Positions 38,842 to 50,955 are shown, counted from the stretch's first letter. The stretch: 64,000 bases of DNA from Megalonaias nervosa (GCA_016617855.1 JAECUM010001138.1:124001-188000), one strand, 5' to 3'. The notes: generated by a model from the letters alone, not told the origin. Made by a program: numbers and translations.

Positions 38842-39163
38842 GTTTACAATTTAATGCCCAGGGTGATGTTGTTTTTTGCAGTTTAATTCACAGGGTGTTG
38901 TTGTTCAGTTTAATGCCCAGGGTGATGTTGTTATTTGCAGTTTAATTCACAGGGTGATGTTGTTCACAGTTTAATGCCCAGGGTGATATTACTTGAAGTT
39001 TAATTACAGGGTGATGTTGTTCAGTTTAATGCCTAGGATGTTTTTGTCTGCAGTTTATGTCCAGGGTGTAGCTATTGTTCATAGCTTAATGCCCAGGGTG
39101 ATGTTGTTATTTGCAGTTTAATGCCTAGGGTGATGTTCAAAGTTTAATGCACAAGGTGATATT
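38842..39163. repeat. Minisatellite, about 10 units of 28-36 bp
   Basis: Units of the form CAGTTTAATGCCCAGGGTGA plus TGTTGTTATTTG, with some units reading AATTCACAGGGTG instead. The alternation suggests a higher-order unit of two. Confidence 0.9.
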
Positions 39164-39164
39164 T

Positions 39165-39345
39165 TTGTTGGTTGGTTTTTAATGGCACTTTCAGTATTTT
39201 TTGTTTGATCATATCAGAGCTTAATGTCTTTCCTAACTACAAACTGGGGCAACCAACCTGAGCTTGCCTGGATAGGTATTGAACTCACAACCCTTAATTA
39301 TGTGTCCAAGATTCTACCAACTGAGCTGCTGTGGCTTACTGTTCA
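39165..39345 (-). mobile_element. tRNA-derived SINE, third type
   Basis: On the minus strand the head reads CCACAGCAGCTCAGTTGGTA then a B-box-like GGGTTGTGAGTTC, a tRNA-like arrangement. Downstream sequence is CCAGGCAAGCTCAGG. The 3' end is not clear. The related head GTTTCAGTAGCTCAGTTATT occurs at 49385. Confidence 0.6.
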
Positions 39346-40238
39346 GAGTGAAATTTAGGTCATTTGTTATTCAGTCAGCTGTGGATGAATTTTCTTAGAA
39401 CCTTACTCCTATAACATAATTTAACACAATGAAATCTTTTTCCCTCACCTCCATCCAACTCCTAAACCTGAGGCCCACCTATGGCAACATCCTGTTTGCT
39501 TTATATCTGACAGCCATATGGTACAATTTAGTGTACCTTTCTTATGCACTACAGGTGAGTGTTACCTGGCTTCAGCCTTTAAAGTTGGATATTGTCTTGT
39601 ATCTGTTTCCTGTATGCCATTTAGATGTGCTCTTATGGTCTGCACAGCTTATTAACAGGGAAATACTGATGTTTGGCTTTACACTAAATTATAATAAATT
39701 ATTCTCTCTCCCTCTCTCTCTCATTAATTTTGTTGTGCAGAGAAAATGAATAGTTGAAGAAAGAAAATTAAATTTTAATCTGTATGCTTAGTACACAGAA
39801 CAACTAGGCAAATCAAACTTGCATTTTTAAATTTCATATTTACATTGTCGATTGTATTACAACATCACAAGCCCCAGGATCATACTCCCCAACTGATTAC
39901 CAGATTTATATGAATTACATAATGGTGTTGATAAGCTGTAGGAGAGCTGCACCACTGACCCAGTGTTAGCCTGAGAAGAGATCTTTCCTTTGGGATATCA
40001 GATGCCCAGCTAGGGGGCTATTTTTATGCACTTACCCATCTATCTGTCAAGCAGTCTATCTGGAAGTGTTTAATGCTGGACCCATCCCATTCTGTTACCA
40101 GTCACTGTTATTGAAGGGGCTTGTAAGACTTGTGTTACTAATTCAGCTCCCCATAGTAAACCTTTGCAAACTACCATGATATTAAAAATTGAATAACATT
40201 CAATTTCTGATGCCCATGATCAAACTTATATATAGAGG

Positions 40239-40383
40239 ATCTCAAATGGTTAATGATTTAATATTGAATTTATGAAACGAGTTGAATAATGTCCAGCTTT
40301 TGCGAGCCAAGGCTCGCAAAAGCTGGATATTATTTAACGAGTTTCATAAATTTAATATTAAATCATTGCCCATTTGAGATTCT
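40239..40383. repeat. Perfect-looking terminal palindrome of the fold-back element
   Basis: The arms run from ATCTCAAATGGTTAATGATT to CAGCTTTTGCGAGCC, meet around position 40311 (GCGAGCCAAGGCTCGC) and return. The counterpart at about 44632-44776 is more worn. Confidence 0.85.
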
Positions 40384-41938
40384 TTTTATCACATAGTTTT
40401 ATTTCAGGGGAAATTATTTAGATAAAAAGAAGAACAAATAATTTTGTTCATTCTGACAGAAGCTGTACTTTTCATTTGTTGTGCGTAAAAAATAGTCCCA
40501 AACAAAGTTGAAAGATTAAATGTATATTATACATTTTTGATAACTATAAATAAAAGAATAATCATCCATCCAAATAAACAGAACATTTTTCAAAAGGCAA
40601 AACATTTATTAACACAAAATGTCCAATGCGTGTGATGTCATATTGTTTGATACGGTGCACAGTACCGGTTGGGTTGGTCTAAACACAGTGACAGTGTTTA
40701 CGTTGAAATTTTCCACATCACAACTAAACGTTACATTGTTGCGATATTTTTCTGAGAAGAAGATTGCTGGTTGCAGAAATACACATATGTACAGCAGTGT
40801 ATTTGTGACCAGATATTTGCAGTATTTGATTTGGAACATTGGATTGTACAGAAGACGTAAACAAATCTCTTTTTGAGTCGGACTTGCATTACATATTTAT
40901 CATGTAAATATGCTGTGTTTGGATAAAGTTCTGTCAGTTGGGGACACCAGTTTATGTCTACATTCTTCTGTGACCAAAGGTGAGTTTATTTACTTAAGTA
41001 AGTTCACATTTAAACCAAGCTTGTATATAGGGTTGATTCATGCTACAGATATACCCCCCATCCATCCCCACCCCCACCCTTGTTATCACCTAAGCAATAG
41101 TTTTACTTGTTATTGTTCTTGTCTTGGGGGTTTTGCCATTTTTCATGTTATGATATGTTACACATGACACAACAAACCCCTGTGGGGGTAAATTGGCAAT
41201 TTTGAGACTGGACGAGACCATTCTTTCCCAATTTCCTTTCGCAAGTTGAATCAAAAAATGGCAGCCAAAAATGTTCATTCAAAACAAACAATTCCAGAAG
41301 GCGGGGTTAAAAAAGTTTTCCCACGATTGCAGCCAATCAGTAAAGAGAATACTGCACAATAATTTCATGGGCTTATTTGGACCAATCAGAATCACATAAA
41401 ATGATATGTTCACACGTATAATATAAAAAATATGAAACTGCACACACTGTAGGCAAAGTGTACCGACTATGTGATAATAATCAATATCAATATAGCCTTG
41501 ATGACAGGGTCTGTATAGAGAAAACCATATGAACCAGAGCATGTTCTGGATCTGCATGTGGTTGAACATGTGTTTTCATTTCCACACTAAAGAGTCAGAA
41601 GATAACTTCAGTAAGGAGTTTTCCCAATTAATGTTTTTAAAAGGACTGAAATATAAACAAAGGTTTTATACTAAAGATGAAATTTGTACTTTTGCATTCT
41701 AAATTACTATCATGTGCTCTTTGAATAAATGTGATTTTATGGGAGATTTTAATACTCATAACACCAATGATTTTATGGAAACAGATGAGTTTCTTCACAA
41801 TGGCTTTGATTTTGGTACAGATTATGCTACTATGAAAATTCTCAACAAGTATGAATTGCCTAAGAAAAAACATAAAACCAGATGAAGAAACTAAAACCAC
41901 TGGGGAAATGCTGACAGACATATATAAAAATAATAATC

Positions 41939-42150
41939 TTACTGTATTTCATGTAATTTTTTGTACCCTTTTATTTTTTGTGCACCATCTAGTTGTAACA
42001 ATAATTATTATTTAAATGTATCATATTTTTTTGTACATAGCACTTTGTAATTCTGGAAAATCCTTTATCATACATAAAAGTTCTACTAAGAAGATTTACA
42101 TTTGCAAAAAAGATCAAAAACTCTGTATTGCCATTCTTGTTACAGAAAGG
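41939..42150 (+). repeat. About 210-bp repeat shared with 54781-54990
   Basis: Starts ACTGTATTTCATGTAATTTT and contains AATAATTATTATTTAAATGT and ACATTTGCAAAAAAGATCAA. The same blocks occur in order at 54783-54990, where they belong to a MITE with TACCGTATTT ends. Confidence 0.75.
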
Positions 42151-42479
42151 AATGAAAGATTGAAATGATGATCAAATACAATTAAGGTGATATTTTTATG
42201 TATTATTTTTTAACCTTGTATTTTGATGTGTTAAAATTGGGAAGGTTCTCATTTTAAATGGATTTTTGAAAATATGCCAAGATATGATTTACATATGTCC
42301 AATGACCAAAGTATTGTTTTGCAAAGTGTATGATATAAATGGTGATTAACTTTGGGTGATGTATCAAATAACAAAAAATGAGATTAAATAATAAAAGAAT
42401 CAACATTAATATTCTTGCGGAAAGCTCCATTATCATTATTTTTTCATTATTTTATTAATTTTTTTAACCACATATTTTG

Positions 42480-43100
42480 AATCAACAAGAGAAATGTATG
42501 TTTCAGATGGTTTTGAAGAAGATGCTGATGTACAATATAGATACATCAAACTACCAATGTATTTTTTCTGCACATGTTTGATTCAATCCCAACTGAAAAA
42601 CAACTAGTTGCTGCCTCATTTAAAACTTACCTGACTTTGTGAAATTCCTGTAAATTTGTACATGTAATTGCAGCAATCAAATAATGAAACTGGTTATTAA
42701 AAAATTAAGAAAGCGCAATTTATAATTGTGCAGACAGGTCACTGATCATTTCATTCTTTTATTATTATTCAACCATATATTTTAATTTCCTTTGATTTGA
42801 ATCGAAGTTCACATTTTGAAAAGCTTTGAAAAAAATAGTGATGTATGATATACATACATCAAACTATGACATGCAGACAAGTCACTGATCATTTCATTCT
42901 TTTGTTAAGCTTTTAACTCTTGATATTTTTAATTTGAATCAAGAAGAGAAGTCTACATTTGAAATGGTTTGAAAAAATACAGATGTGTGATATAGATATG
43001 TCCATTATGACTACATTGTTTGCTGAGTATGTGTTTCATATAATCCCAAATGAAACAACTATTTGTTACCTCAGTTAAAACTGACTTGACCTATTTCATG
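42480..43100. repeat. Diverged tandem repeats inside the fold-back element
   Basis: Segments with 'gaatcaacaagagaaatgta', 'gatatagatac', 'caatcccaactgaaa' and 'gttgctgcctca' recur two to three times at intervals of about 250 bp with strong divergence. Confidence 0.5.
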
Positions 43101-44799
43101 TATCACATCAAATAATGAAACAGGTCTTGAAATAATAAAGTAATCACTATTTATAACTGTGCCTTTAATTATATCTTGTTGAAATGGTAATTCTTCTGTT
43201 AATTGAGAACCTACTCCTTGATCAATCTGCACTTATGTATCTTGTTTATTGGCAAGAAATACAATGATTGTGATGCATAAAATCTCTTATTGTCATTACA
43301 ATGTCCCACTGCTGTTTATTAACAACTGGACGAAGATGTTTACAGTACATATCCTTAAATATTATCATTAATTAGTGCTATTTATTATGTCAGTCATCGT
43401 AAAAAGCAGCATATGTGTTTTAAAATGAGTTCAGAAGCCCTGTGATGTTTTCTTATCACACAAAAAAAGAATATCTCAGTACATGCTAATGTGAAGACCG
43501 TTATCACAAGGTGGTGGGGTGATGCGTGATATCCCCTTAATCCTTATGGTGTTTTGGTGATCATTATCAAAGAGATGATTGGTGATATTGTCCAGATCAA
43601 GTAAACAATAAAATCAATTATCGCACAGACTGTACACTTTGCCTATAGTGTGTGCAGTTTAATATTTGTGATATCATAACATGTGAACACTTTATGTGAT
43701 TCTGATTGGTCCAGATAAGCCCATGAAATTATTGTGCAGTATTCTTTTTACTGATTGGCTGTGATCGTAGGAAAATTTGTTTAACCTGCCTTCTGGAATG
43801 TTTCATTTTCAATGAACATTTTGGCGGCCATTATTGAACTCGACTCACGAAAGGAAATTGAGGAAAACTTATATCGGCTGTCTGATTATGGACAATTTAC
43901 CCCTAGAGGGATTTGTTGTCATGTATAAAATATCATCATAAGAAAAATGGCGTAAAACTCCAAGACAAGAGGAACAACAAGAAGTGAGACTAAGGGTATT
44001 GCTCATTTGATAGCGTGGGGGGGGGGCAGTATATCTGTAATGTAGAATCCACCCTATATACAAGCATGGTTTAAATGTTAACTTACAGAAGTAAATCAAC
44101 TCACCTCTGTTAACAGAAGAATGTGGACATAAACCAATCTCCCAAATGACAGAACTTGATTCAACCACAGCATATTTACATGGTAAATATGTGATGCAAA
44201 TCCAAATCAAATACTGCAAATATCTGGTCACAAATACAGTACAGTAAATATGGGAATTTCTGCATCCAATAATCCTATTTCACCTGCAAATCGCAACAGT
44301 GTAATGTTTAGTTGTGAAAGTGACATTTTAAGGTAAACATGTTCTCTAGGCCTACTGTGTACCTCATCAAACACACACATCACATGCATTGATAATTTTG
44401 TTTTAAAAAATGATTTTTGTCATTATAAAATGTTCTGTTTATTTGGATGGATGCTTGTTCTTTGATTTATAGTTTGTATCTACTTTTACTAGTTCAACTT
44501 TGTTTGGTACTATATTTTATGCACAACAAATGACAGGTGCACCGTCTGTCAGAATGAACGAAATTATTCATTCTTCTTTCAATCTAAATACATGTAATTT
44601 CCACTGAAATAAAAACTATGTGATAAAAAGAATCTCAAATTGGTAATGATTTAATATTAAATTTATGAAACTAGTTGAATTATGTCCAGCTTTTTCTCAC
44701 CAGGGTTTGCAAAAGCGATACATTATTCAACTTGTTTCATAAATTCAATATTAAAAAATCATATCCCATTTGAAATTGATGGATGGAATAAGATATGAG

Positions 44800-45092
44800 C
44801 AGGGATATAGAATAGAGCCTCCGTTTGTAAAATATGACAATTTAATTAAATTAATTACATGAACAAAATGAAATTGAACATAACATTTGAATGATTCACT
44901 TTCTCTCAGAAGTAGAATTACAAAATCTATGCAAAATTCAGTTAGCCATTCTGTTACACCAATTAAACAAATTTCATCACATAATTGAGTGATTAGTCAA
45001 ACTCAAAATTGCCAGCATGTCTGCATCACCAGGTTGCTTCTGGTCTTTCGAAGTCACTGTTGGTGATAGGTCAGCATTGACATATGTCTTTT

Positions 45093-45129
<37 letters not shown>

Positions 45130-46531
45130 GGGTCACCAACTCTCTTGCTTGTCGATTGCACTCTTTTCCGTTGTCAATACAGGTATAGAGCTATTTGTTC
45201 CCATCAAATAAAAGTATAATACCCAACCTAATTTCCTGTCAGGTTTTTTCTTCTGTGATTAAGCAATATTCCCAATGTTCTATGTCAAATATCTTTTATG
45301 AAAATTCAACAGAACTTAGCTATGGTCTATTCGCAACCTAATACTGATACACACACTCTACCATAATAAATTGATGTCCTTTTAGCGGCTACTTGCATTC
45401 TTAACTAGAACTGTGACATAATTAGCCCTCTTAGATAAACCATCACACCCCACTGTGGGTTGTAAATTAGTAGCTTTATCAGTCAACATGTGTTCCTAAT
45501 GCCAACACCATCGATTCTCAGTTGAAAAGAATTCCCAACTTAATTACACAAATGAATTAATGATTCACTCCTTGTCATAACTATGTCACATTGCTAATTA
45601 ACGATTCATTGACACATATATCCAGATGTAGGAAAATCAATTCTCAGCATACATGATACAGTAAATTGAGACAGATAATTTACTCATCACAATTCATATC
45701 AAGGGAAATGCATGAAATTCATACAATACATGATTTCTGTTAAATATAAAACAACTAAATCTTAACTCATTCATACCATCAAAATATTGTACGACATTCT
45801 TATATGAATCATGCATGATTATTGTCTGAATTCAAGGAAACATTGAAGTATGAATTTAAAATGAATAAAATTAAAAAATAATTAGACTTACATCAATGAA
45901 CATATTGTATGCAATTGACAATATCTTTGTGCCTTCCTGAGCCCTCTCTCTCTTATCATCAGAAAATTCCTTCTGTCTCTTCTCTAGTTTTGGGTCTGTC
46001 AACTTTCCAGAGCCTCAGTCCCCCTGGATGATTTATTTAATGAGAAGAGTACTCTTTACTGATCTTCGAGCCAGCTTCTCCTTTTGGCAGAAAACTTGGA
46101 CTGACTGATATCACAAGGGAGGTTACTTTCAAACCTTGAATTTCATCTGAGAAACACATCCCCTCATTTAGCTTAGCCAATCAAGATTACTTTCTCCAGC
46201 TGCCAAAATTTTAAAATTGCAATTGAAGTCAGAATAATCCTCTCTAGTCTGCCTTTATTAATGTCTGTTCTAGAAAATATAATTTTATGACACCTGTTAC
46301 AGATGGCCCACTGTTTCTCAAAATTTTTGCTCTGGCTTGTCTCAACCCTGTCATTCCCTACTCATAACCTTACAATGACATATCTGGTGGACTGTTATCG
46401 AATAGATCCTAATTAAAATTCAATTCAGGCCCCAAACAGAGCAGATCCCATCCGTCGCAGTTAGCAATTTATTTAGAGTCTATCCCATACATCAGTCTTG
46501 ATGGTTATCTGTCATGCTGACCACAACACAA
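44800..46531 (-). mobile_element. LTR of a retrotransposon (copy B), solo
   Basis: Aligns collinearly with copy A (21433-26548 minus the insertion): 'acaatttaattaaattaat', 'agccattctgttacacc', 'gttggtgataggtcagcatt', 'tggatgatttatttaatgag', 'ggcagaaaacttggactgac'. It directly abuts the fold-back element. No gag or pol is adjacent. CT repeats are at 45097-45122. Confidence 0.65.
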
Positions 46532-46700
46532 TGTATTGTGAAATTATCTCGATAAATGTGTCCTAGTACATGAGGAAGATCACAATTGTCAGGTAACTGA
46601 AAATAGAGATTACTATCGCTCCTTAACCTTTTCACTCCAAAAACTACAAATAAAAACTGCCTTAAATAAATATGATCTTGCACACTGACACAATGTTGTT

Positions 46701-46740
<40 letters not shown>

Positions 46741-48456
46741 TGTTTACTAATAACAAAAAGTCTTTTTGACTTTTTTTCATTTTTATTGTAATTGGATTCT
46801 TGAGTTTGAACAGAATAAGACAAAAATTTGTATGCTTATTTTGTACGTTAGTACTGTTAGTTCGTCGAGTAATGCGTGTTCGATAGACCTTTTTCAGGTA
46901 TGATCGTTTTATTTTTTTACACGGTCAATACATGTACCACAAAATAATAATTATTTATTTTACATATTATTTTTTATAGTTGGAAATTAATATTATATGC
47001 AGTATATATTAAATGAAATATGTGGTGACGATACAAGTGTTGTTTTTACAACTTTCTAAAATACTACTGTTACTGAATATTCTGTTGTTTCTAGTAACAC
47101 TGAATAACAATTTCTGTATACATGAACTTCACCCACATTTTACAGTTTGTCACTCCTATAATATTTGCACACTTTCACATTTGTTTGTACCTCCTGCCTT
47201 TTTTAAAAACCAAAAGCATCATGGATGTAAGAAATGCAGAAAACTTTGTCATTTCATTCTTCAATTCATAATTTCTAACTTGATTGTCACCAAGGGGTCC
47301 CAAACACTGTCAGATTGCTGGTGTTTCAGATCAAATTGGAGTTTCTTCAGTAACACAGTATATTTGTATGGGTGAGTCTATATATTCAGGCAACCGATGT
47401 GATGCAGTTTACTGTCATTGATCATCTCAATATTTCATAAATTTTGGAGTTACGTCTCTGTGAAATAATAAAAATATTGGATGCAGATGACACAGTTTTT
47501 ACTGAAATGGACTTTTCTAGAAAACAGAAAAGGACCCTGAGCACAGTATTATGGATCCCCAGGAGACAGTTGGGTTATAAATGATAAATTGATGAATGAA
47601 ATGAAAAAGTTTTATGCATTGTTTAAAATCTTCTGATTGTTTTAGTTTTTTGGTAGGGTGTTACAAACTAATGGAAGGGTGTACAAATACAATAGTTAAT
47701 TATTAGCTTATTTTTACAGCAAAACTAAGCAAAATTTTACCTGTTGACAATAATACTTTATCACAAAAGCTCAGAGATGGCAAGAAAATAGAAAGGTTGA
47801 TTTTATTATAAATATTGGTACCAGTGAACTTAGGAGATCGTAAAGAAGACTCAGGATGCAAATAATAGCATAGAATTCATATATCAGAATGACATCAACA
47901 GTCTATATTTATCGGTCTCATAATTTAATGTTACTGCTACAGAATGTTTTGTGATAAATAATTGCAATCAGAATTGTAATTTAAATAACAAATGATGGAT
48001 TGGAACTAAATGCCAAAATGCGGGTAGAAAATATTACCATGCAAAGATATGTATGTATGTATGTATGTATGTATGTTTATATAACAAAACACAAACAAAC
48101 TGGACAAATCTTATTCATTCTGATTTTGAATTTACATGGATAAAGTAGTCATTTATAATTTTTAGTGCCATTTAACTTTTGCAAATAGCGAACATGCGTT
48201 TTATTTTTAATACATATGCACAGAATGTGAGCTTCTTTTGTTCCCTCTCTGCCATAGAGGTTCTGCCAACCAGAGCTGTACACATGCCATGTTGTGAAAT
48301 CAGATGGGGATTCTCTGATGAAATCTAGTGTGAAATACAGTGCTTTCTCAGTACCCATTTTCAGTACTTTATTTTATCCCTCTGTGCTTAGTATGATTGA
48401 GTGATGTATTTACTGCACATCATTAGAGTTATGCTATAATTTGATTTTTGTTTTAG
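46532..48456. other. Intronic, unrecognised sequence
   Basis: AT-rich DNA with a (CT)n repeat at 46704-46738 and an (ATGT)n repeat at 48049-48075. The 120-residue frame at 47013-47375 has no recognisable motif and no splice context. Confidence 0.4.
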
Positions 48457-48496
48457 GAGGAAGACAATTGCTTTCAGGAGGTTTAATTCAATGCCA
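48457..48496 (+). CDS. cdc25: Exon of a Cdc25-like phosphatase gene
   Basis: 40 bp between ATTTTTGTTTTAG and GTAAGTAAA, both strong splice signals. In phase it reads RKTIAFRRFNSMP and runs on into the exon at 48938 with Val. F-R-R-x-x-S-[M/L]-P is the conserved 14-3-3-type motif in the regulatory N-terminus of vertebrate Cdc25A and Cdc25B. This is known family knowledge; the identity here is inferred from that short motif and from the next exon. Confidence 0.65.
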
Positions 48497-48531
48497 GTAA
48501 GTAAATAACATATCTCAGACTACTCTCAACC

Positions 48532-48613
48532 TCTCTGTCTCTCTCTCTCTCTCCCTCATCATATAGTGTGCGTGTGTGTATGTGTGTATGTGTGTGTGTG
48601 TGTGTGTGTGTGT
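48532..48613. repeat. (CT)n and (GT)n microsatellites
   Basis: A CT run at 48532-48554 and a GT-rich run with ATGT units at 48569-48613, in the short intron between the two exons. Confidence 0.9.
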
Positions 48614-48937
48614 TGGGATAAACATTATCTTGGGATAAGGAAAAAATCCCATACATGTACTGAGAGAGGAGTTCACACAGATAATCAGAATTCATACTGT
48701 TCTGTACCAGCACTGAAAAAAATCATTTCAGTTCCTGTAACAGGAGTTTTTATCAGGTACATTTTTGAGGCTTTAAGCATTATTAATTTTTGTTCATTTT
48801 GGCAATGTTTACCTTCTTATTCTGTACTTTTTAGCAACTGCATAGTTTTGCATGTTTTTATGTTGTAACTAATCAGTATCACACGATGCAGATTGTTCTT
48901 TAGCTGTCTTTAAATGTAGAATATTCATGATATACAG

Positions 48938-49243
48938 GTTCCCATGATGAGGTTGAGTCCAGTTGAAATAGACAGAGAAAATTATGTCCAGCAGGCTCTC
49001 CCTTCTGCCGCTACTAGTGTAGAAGATGCCAATGAAAGTATGGACACAAGCTGTGGCACTGTGATCGTTACAGACAACCATAAAGATCGTGGTCCCTTGA
49101 AAGATGATGAAATTCTCCTTGGTCATTCTCCTCCAATGAAACATTTTACATCAGAAGAGGCATGTTCCCAGCCCAAAAAGCATATGCTTTTCTTTGATGA
49201 AACCAGCTCACAGGATAGTGGTGTTAGCTGTGATAGAGAAAAG
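48938..49243 (+). CDS. cdc25: Exon of a Cdc25-like phosphatase gene, regulatory region
   Basis: 306 bp, phase 0 at both ends, between a TATACAG acceptor and a GTACTG donor. The 102 residues are acidic and Ser/Pro-rich with no stop: MMRLSPVEIDREN near the start, DEILLGHSPPMKHF about two thirds along, and QDSGVSCDREK at the end. LLG-x-SP follows the RRFxSMP motif in Cdc25 proteins, and a DENKEN-type acidic stretch would follow next. Cdc25 removes inhibitory phosphates from CDK1/2. The catalytic HCx5R domain would lie on later exons, which are not in the window. The viral element at 50-59 kb would then lie in the next intron. Confidence 0.65.
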
Positions 49244-50004
49244 GTACTGTTTTTTCTTCAGATTAATTCAGAATTTCTTTTATAAAATAAGTATATAATA
49301 AAGAATAGTTTTCAAAAATAGCTACATTAAAAACTTTACTTAATCAAACATTAACTTTAGTCACTTGAAGGGCAATAGGAGTTTCAGTAGCTCAGTTATT
49401 GGAGCCTTAGACTTGTTATCTAACAGTCCCAGATTCGATACCTGCCCAGGCCGGCCTTGCATGTTGCATTAGGTAGTACAATCTACCAGTTTAGAAACTG
49501 ACTGTGTCCACACATCATTTTAAAGTCACAGTTGCAGCAAGCATTGTCTTGCTTGATTCTTGGATTATTTTTACCATGTTCACAGATCAGACGTAGCTAC
49601 AGAATCCCTTATAGTAAATCTTGTTCTTACCTGCCTGTATTTTTGTTAAAGATGTTTAAAATCAGTGTTTATTGCACAGCTCAAAATGACTTGATAGTTA
49701 TATTACAAGAGCATCAGGTGGGGGGTGAACAGACCACTTTTTAGAGCAGTCTGCTTTTGAAAATAAGGCTTTCTACGAAAATGAAAATACAAGCGTCAAT
49801 AAGGCTAAACCGCCACCTCTAATTTGGTTAGCTTATTTTTTTAAATTTATCTTTGATGCTTGTATTGTCAAATTTTTATGTGTCCTCGTTTACCGACCTG
49901 GGACACTCACTGTTGGCTGTCTCCCCCCCTCCCCCCCCGCTGCTCTCAGCCAACAATTTTATCGAGATCTACACGATATCGCGACCGAGGATCATGTAAA
50001 TTTA
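49244..50004. other. Intron or intergenic sequence with a SINE-like head
   Basis: At 49385-49460 a tRNA-like head is seen (GTTTCAGTAGCTCAGTTATT and AGATTCGATACC), a SINE of the third type. A C-rich stretch at 49922-49940 lies between TTGGCTG and CAGCCAA. The left end of the viral element must fall in or near here, but I see no clear terminal repeat. Confidence 0.45.
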
Positions 50005-50955
50005 TCATGATAAATCCATGAGGAATCACTTGCATGTGCGAGAAAAAGTTTTAAACTTAATCATATCCATGTCCCCTGAACACCAAGTCTGATGAATGTT
50101 TTGCAGAGTATGTATATTGACTCCATTAAACACAACTAAAAGATTACAGTTGTCTTTGATCACTTTAAGTATTTGTGTATATTGCTTAGTAACATTAATC
50201 ACGTCCTTGTTTTTGTGCCAGCTTCAAGAAAATATCCGCGCTGGATTTGATTGTTTGTCTAGCATCACATCATCATATACTACAAGATTATTAATACATC
50301 CATCGAGATCATCCACAGATGGAGCATCATCAAAATCGATGATAAAACCATTAATATCATTACCATCCTCGTCCAACAATTTTGCATTTTCATTAAAATC
50401 TTTAAGCACGTTGTAGCATCGCTGATCATGTACAGATGGTGCCGCTAAATACAACTTATCCCACTTGAGCCATCTCATTATCAGGTTAAGCAACAATTGC
50501 ATCTTACCAGACCCAGATGGGGACCATGCTGGTGGCCTAGTGGTTAGGGCGTCCTCCTCGGATGTGAGAGGTCACGGGTTCGAACCCCGGCCGAGTCATA
50601 CCAAAGACTTTAAAAAAGTGGTACTAACAGCTGCCTCGCTTGGCACTCAGCATTAAGAGGTTAGTGTTAGGACTGGTCGACCTGGTGTCAGGATAATGTG
50701 ACTGGGTGGGACATCATGTCACATGTCTGTGGCATGATGACCCATTGCTAGACATCACTATAAACTGTCACACTGCAGACATCATAGTGATATGACTGAA
50801 AAATTGTTAAAGCTATGTTAAAAATCTGAATCACACACACACACACACCCAGACCCAGATGGACTTACGATAATTGCTCCGATAGAATTTGGTAGTGCTG
50901 GGTGATGCTTGACTGGCTCTTGCTTTCGTGTCGCTGAGAAATCAATGATATCCAT
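50005..50955 (-). pseudogene. Viral DNA-packaging ATPase (FtsK/A32-type), split by a SINE
   Basis: Packaging ATPases of this class pump double-stranded DNA into preformed capsids in Polinton, adintovirus and nucleocytoplasmic large DNA viruses. From the start at 50955 the protein runs to a Walker A motif, PSGSGK, which is cut by a SINE insertion at 50521-50848. After the SINE it resumes at 50506. Walker B is NLVVYDDVM at about 50270-50297. A conserved downstream block, with KQYTQI and DNCNLL, follows. Without the SINE the frame is about 200 codons, full length for the family. Two in-frame stops are present (50226-50224 and 50028-50026); the first is probably a CGA to TGA change, the commonest decay mutation at CpG. 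The frame on each side is otherwise intact, so inactivation is fairly recent. It is divergently placed from the + strand genes to its right. Confidence 0.8.
50521..50848 (+). mobile_element. tRNA-derived SINE, AC tail, inserted in the ATPase gene
   Basis: Same family as 33981-34352: A-box TGGCCTAGTGGTTAGGGCG, B-box GGGTTCGAACC, core AGTGTTAGGACTGGTCGACC, tail of CA repeats. The target-site duplication is a perfect 14-mer CCAGACCCAGATGG at 50507-50520 and 50849-50862, which is the part of the viral gene encoding the Walker A glycines. Confidence 0.95.

Larger units (their letters stand above)
40239..44776. mobile_element. Fold-back element, 4.5 kb, with about 1.2-kb inverted repeats
   Basis: 40239-41490 is an inverted copy of about 43610-44776. 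Matching landmarks, in opposite order, include ATCTCAAATGGTTAATGATT at the tip, TTCTTTTTATCACATAG, GAACATTGGATTG-like segments and CACACACTGTAGGCAAAGTG at the inner end. Each tip is itself a palindrome of about 145 bp. The unique centre (41500-43600) has diverged internal repeats and no transposase. Confidence 0.75.

Noticed and set aside
38842..39163. CRISPR-like array of short repeats
   Set aside because: The units are contiguous without unique spacers, and the sequence is eukaryotic. It is a minisatellite.
43869..44231. 120-residue ORF in the arm of the fold-back element
   Set aside because: The matching arm at 40239-41490 does not keep the same frame, so it is not a conserved protein.
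47013..47375. 120-residue ORF as a gene
   Set aside because: Hydrophobic, AT-driven composition, no motif, no splice context, and it lies in the proposed intron.
49586..49720. Possible next exon of the Cdc25-like gene (acceptor GTTCACAG, donor CAG/GTGGGG)
   Set aside because: It is open and in phase, but the sequence has no Cdc25 features and follows a SINE head directly. Chance cannot be excluded.
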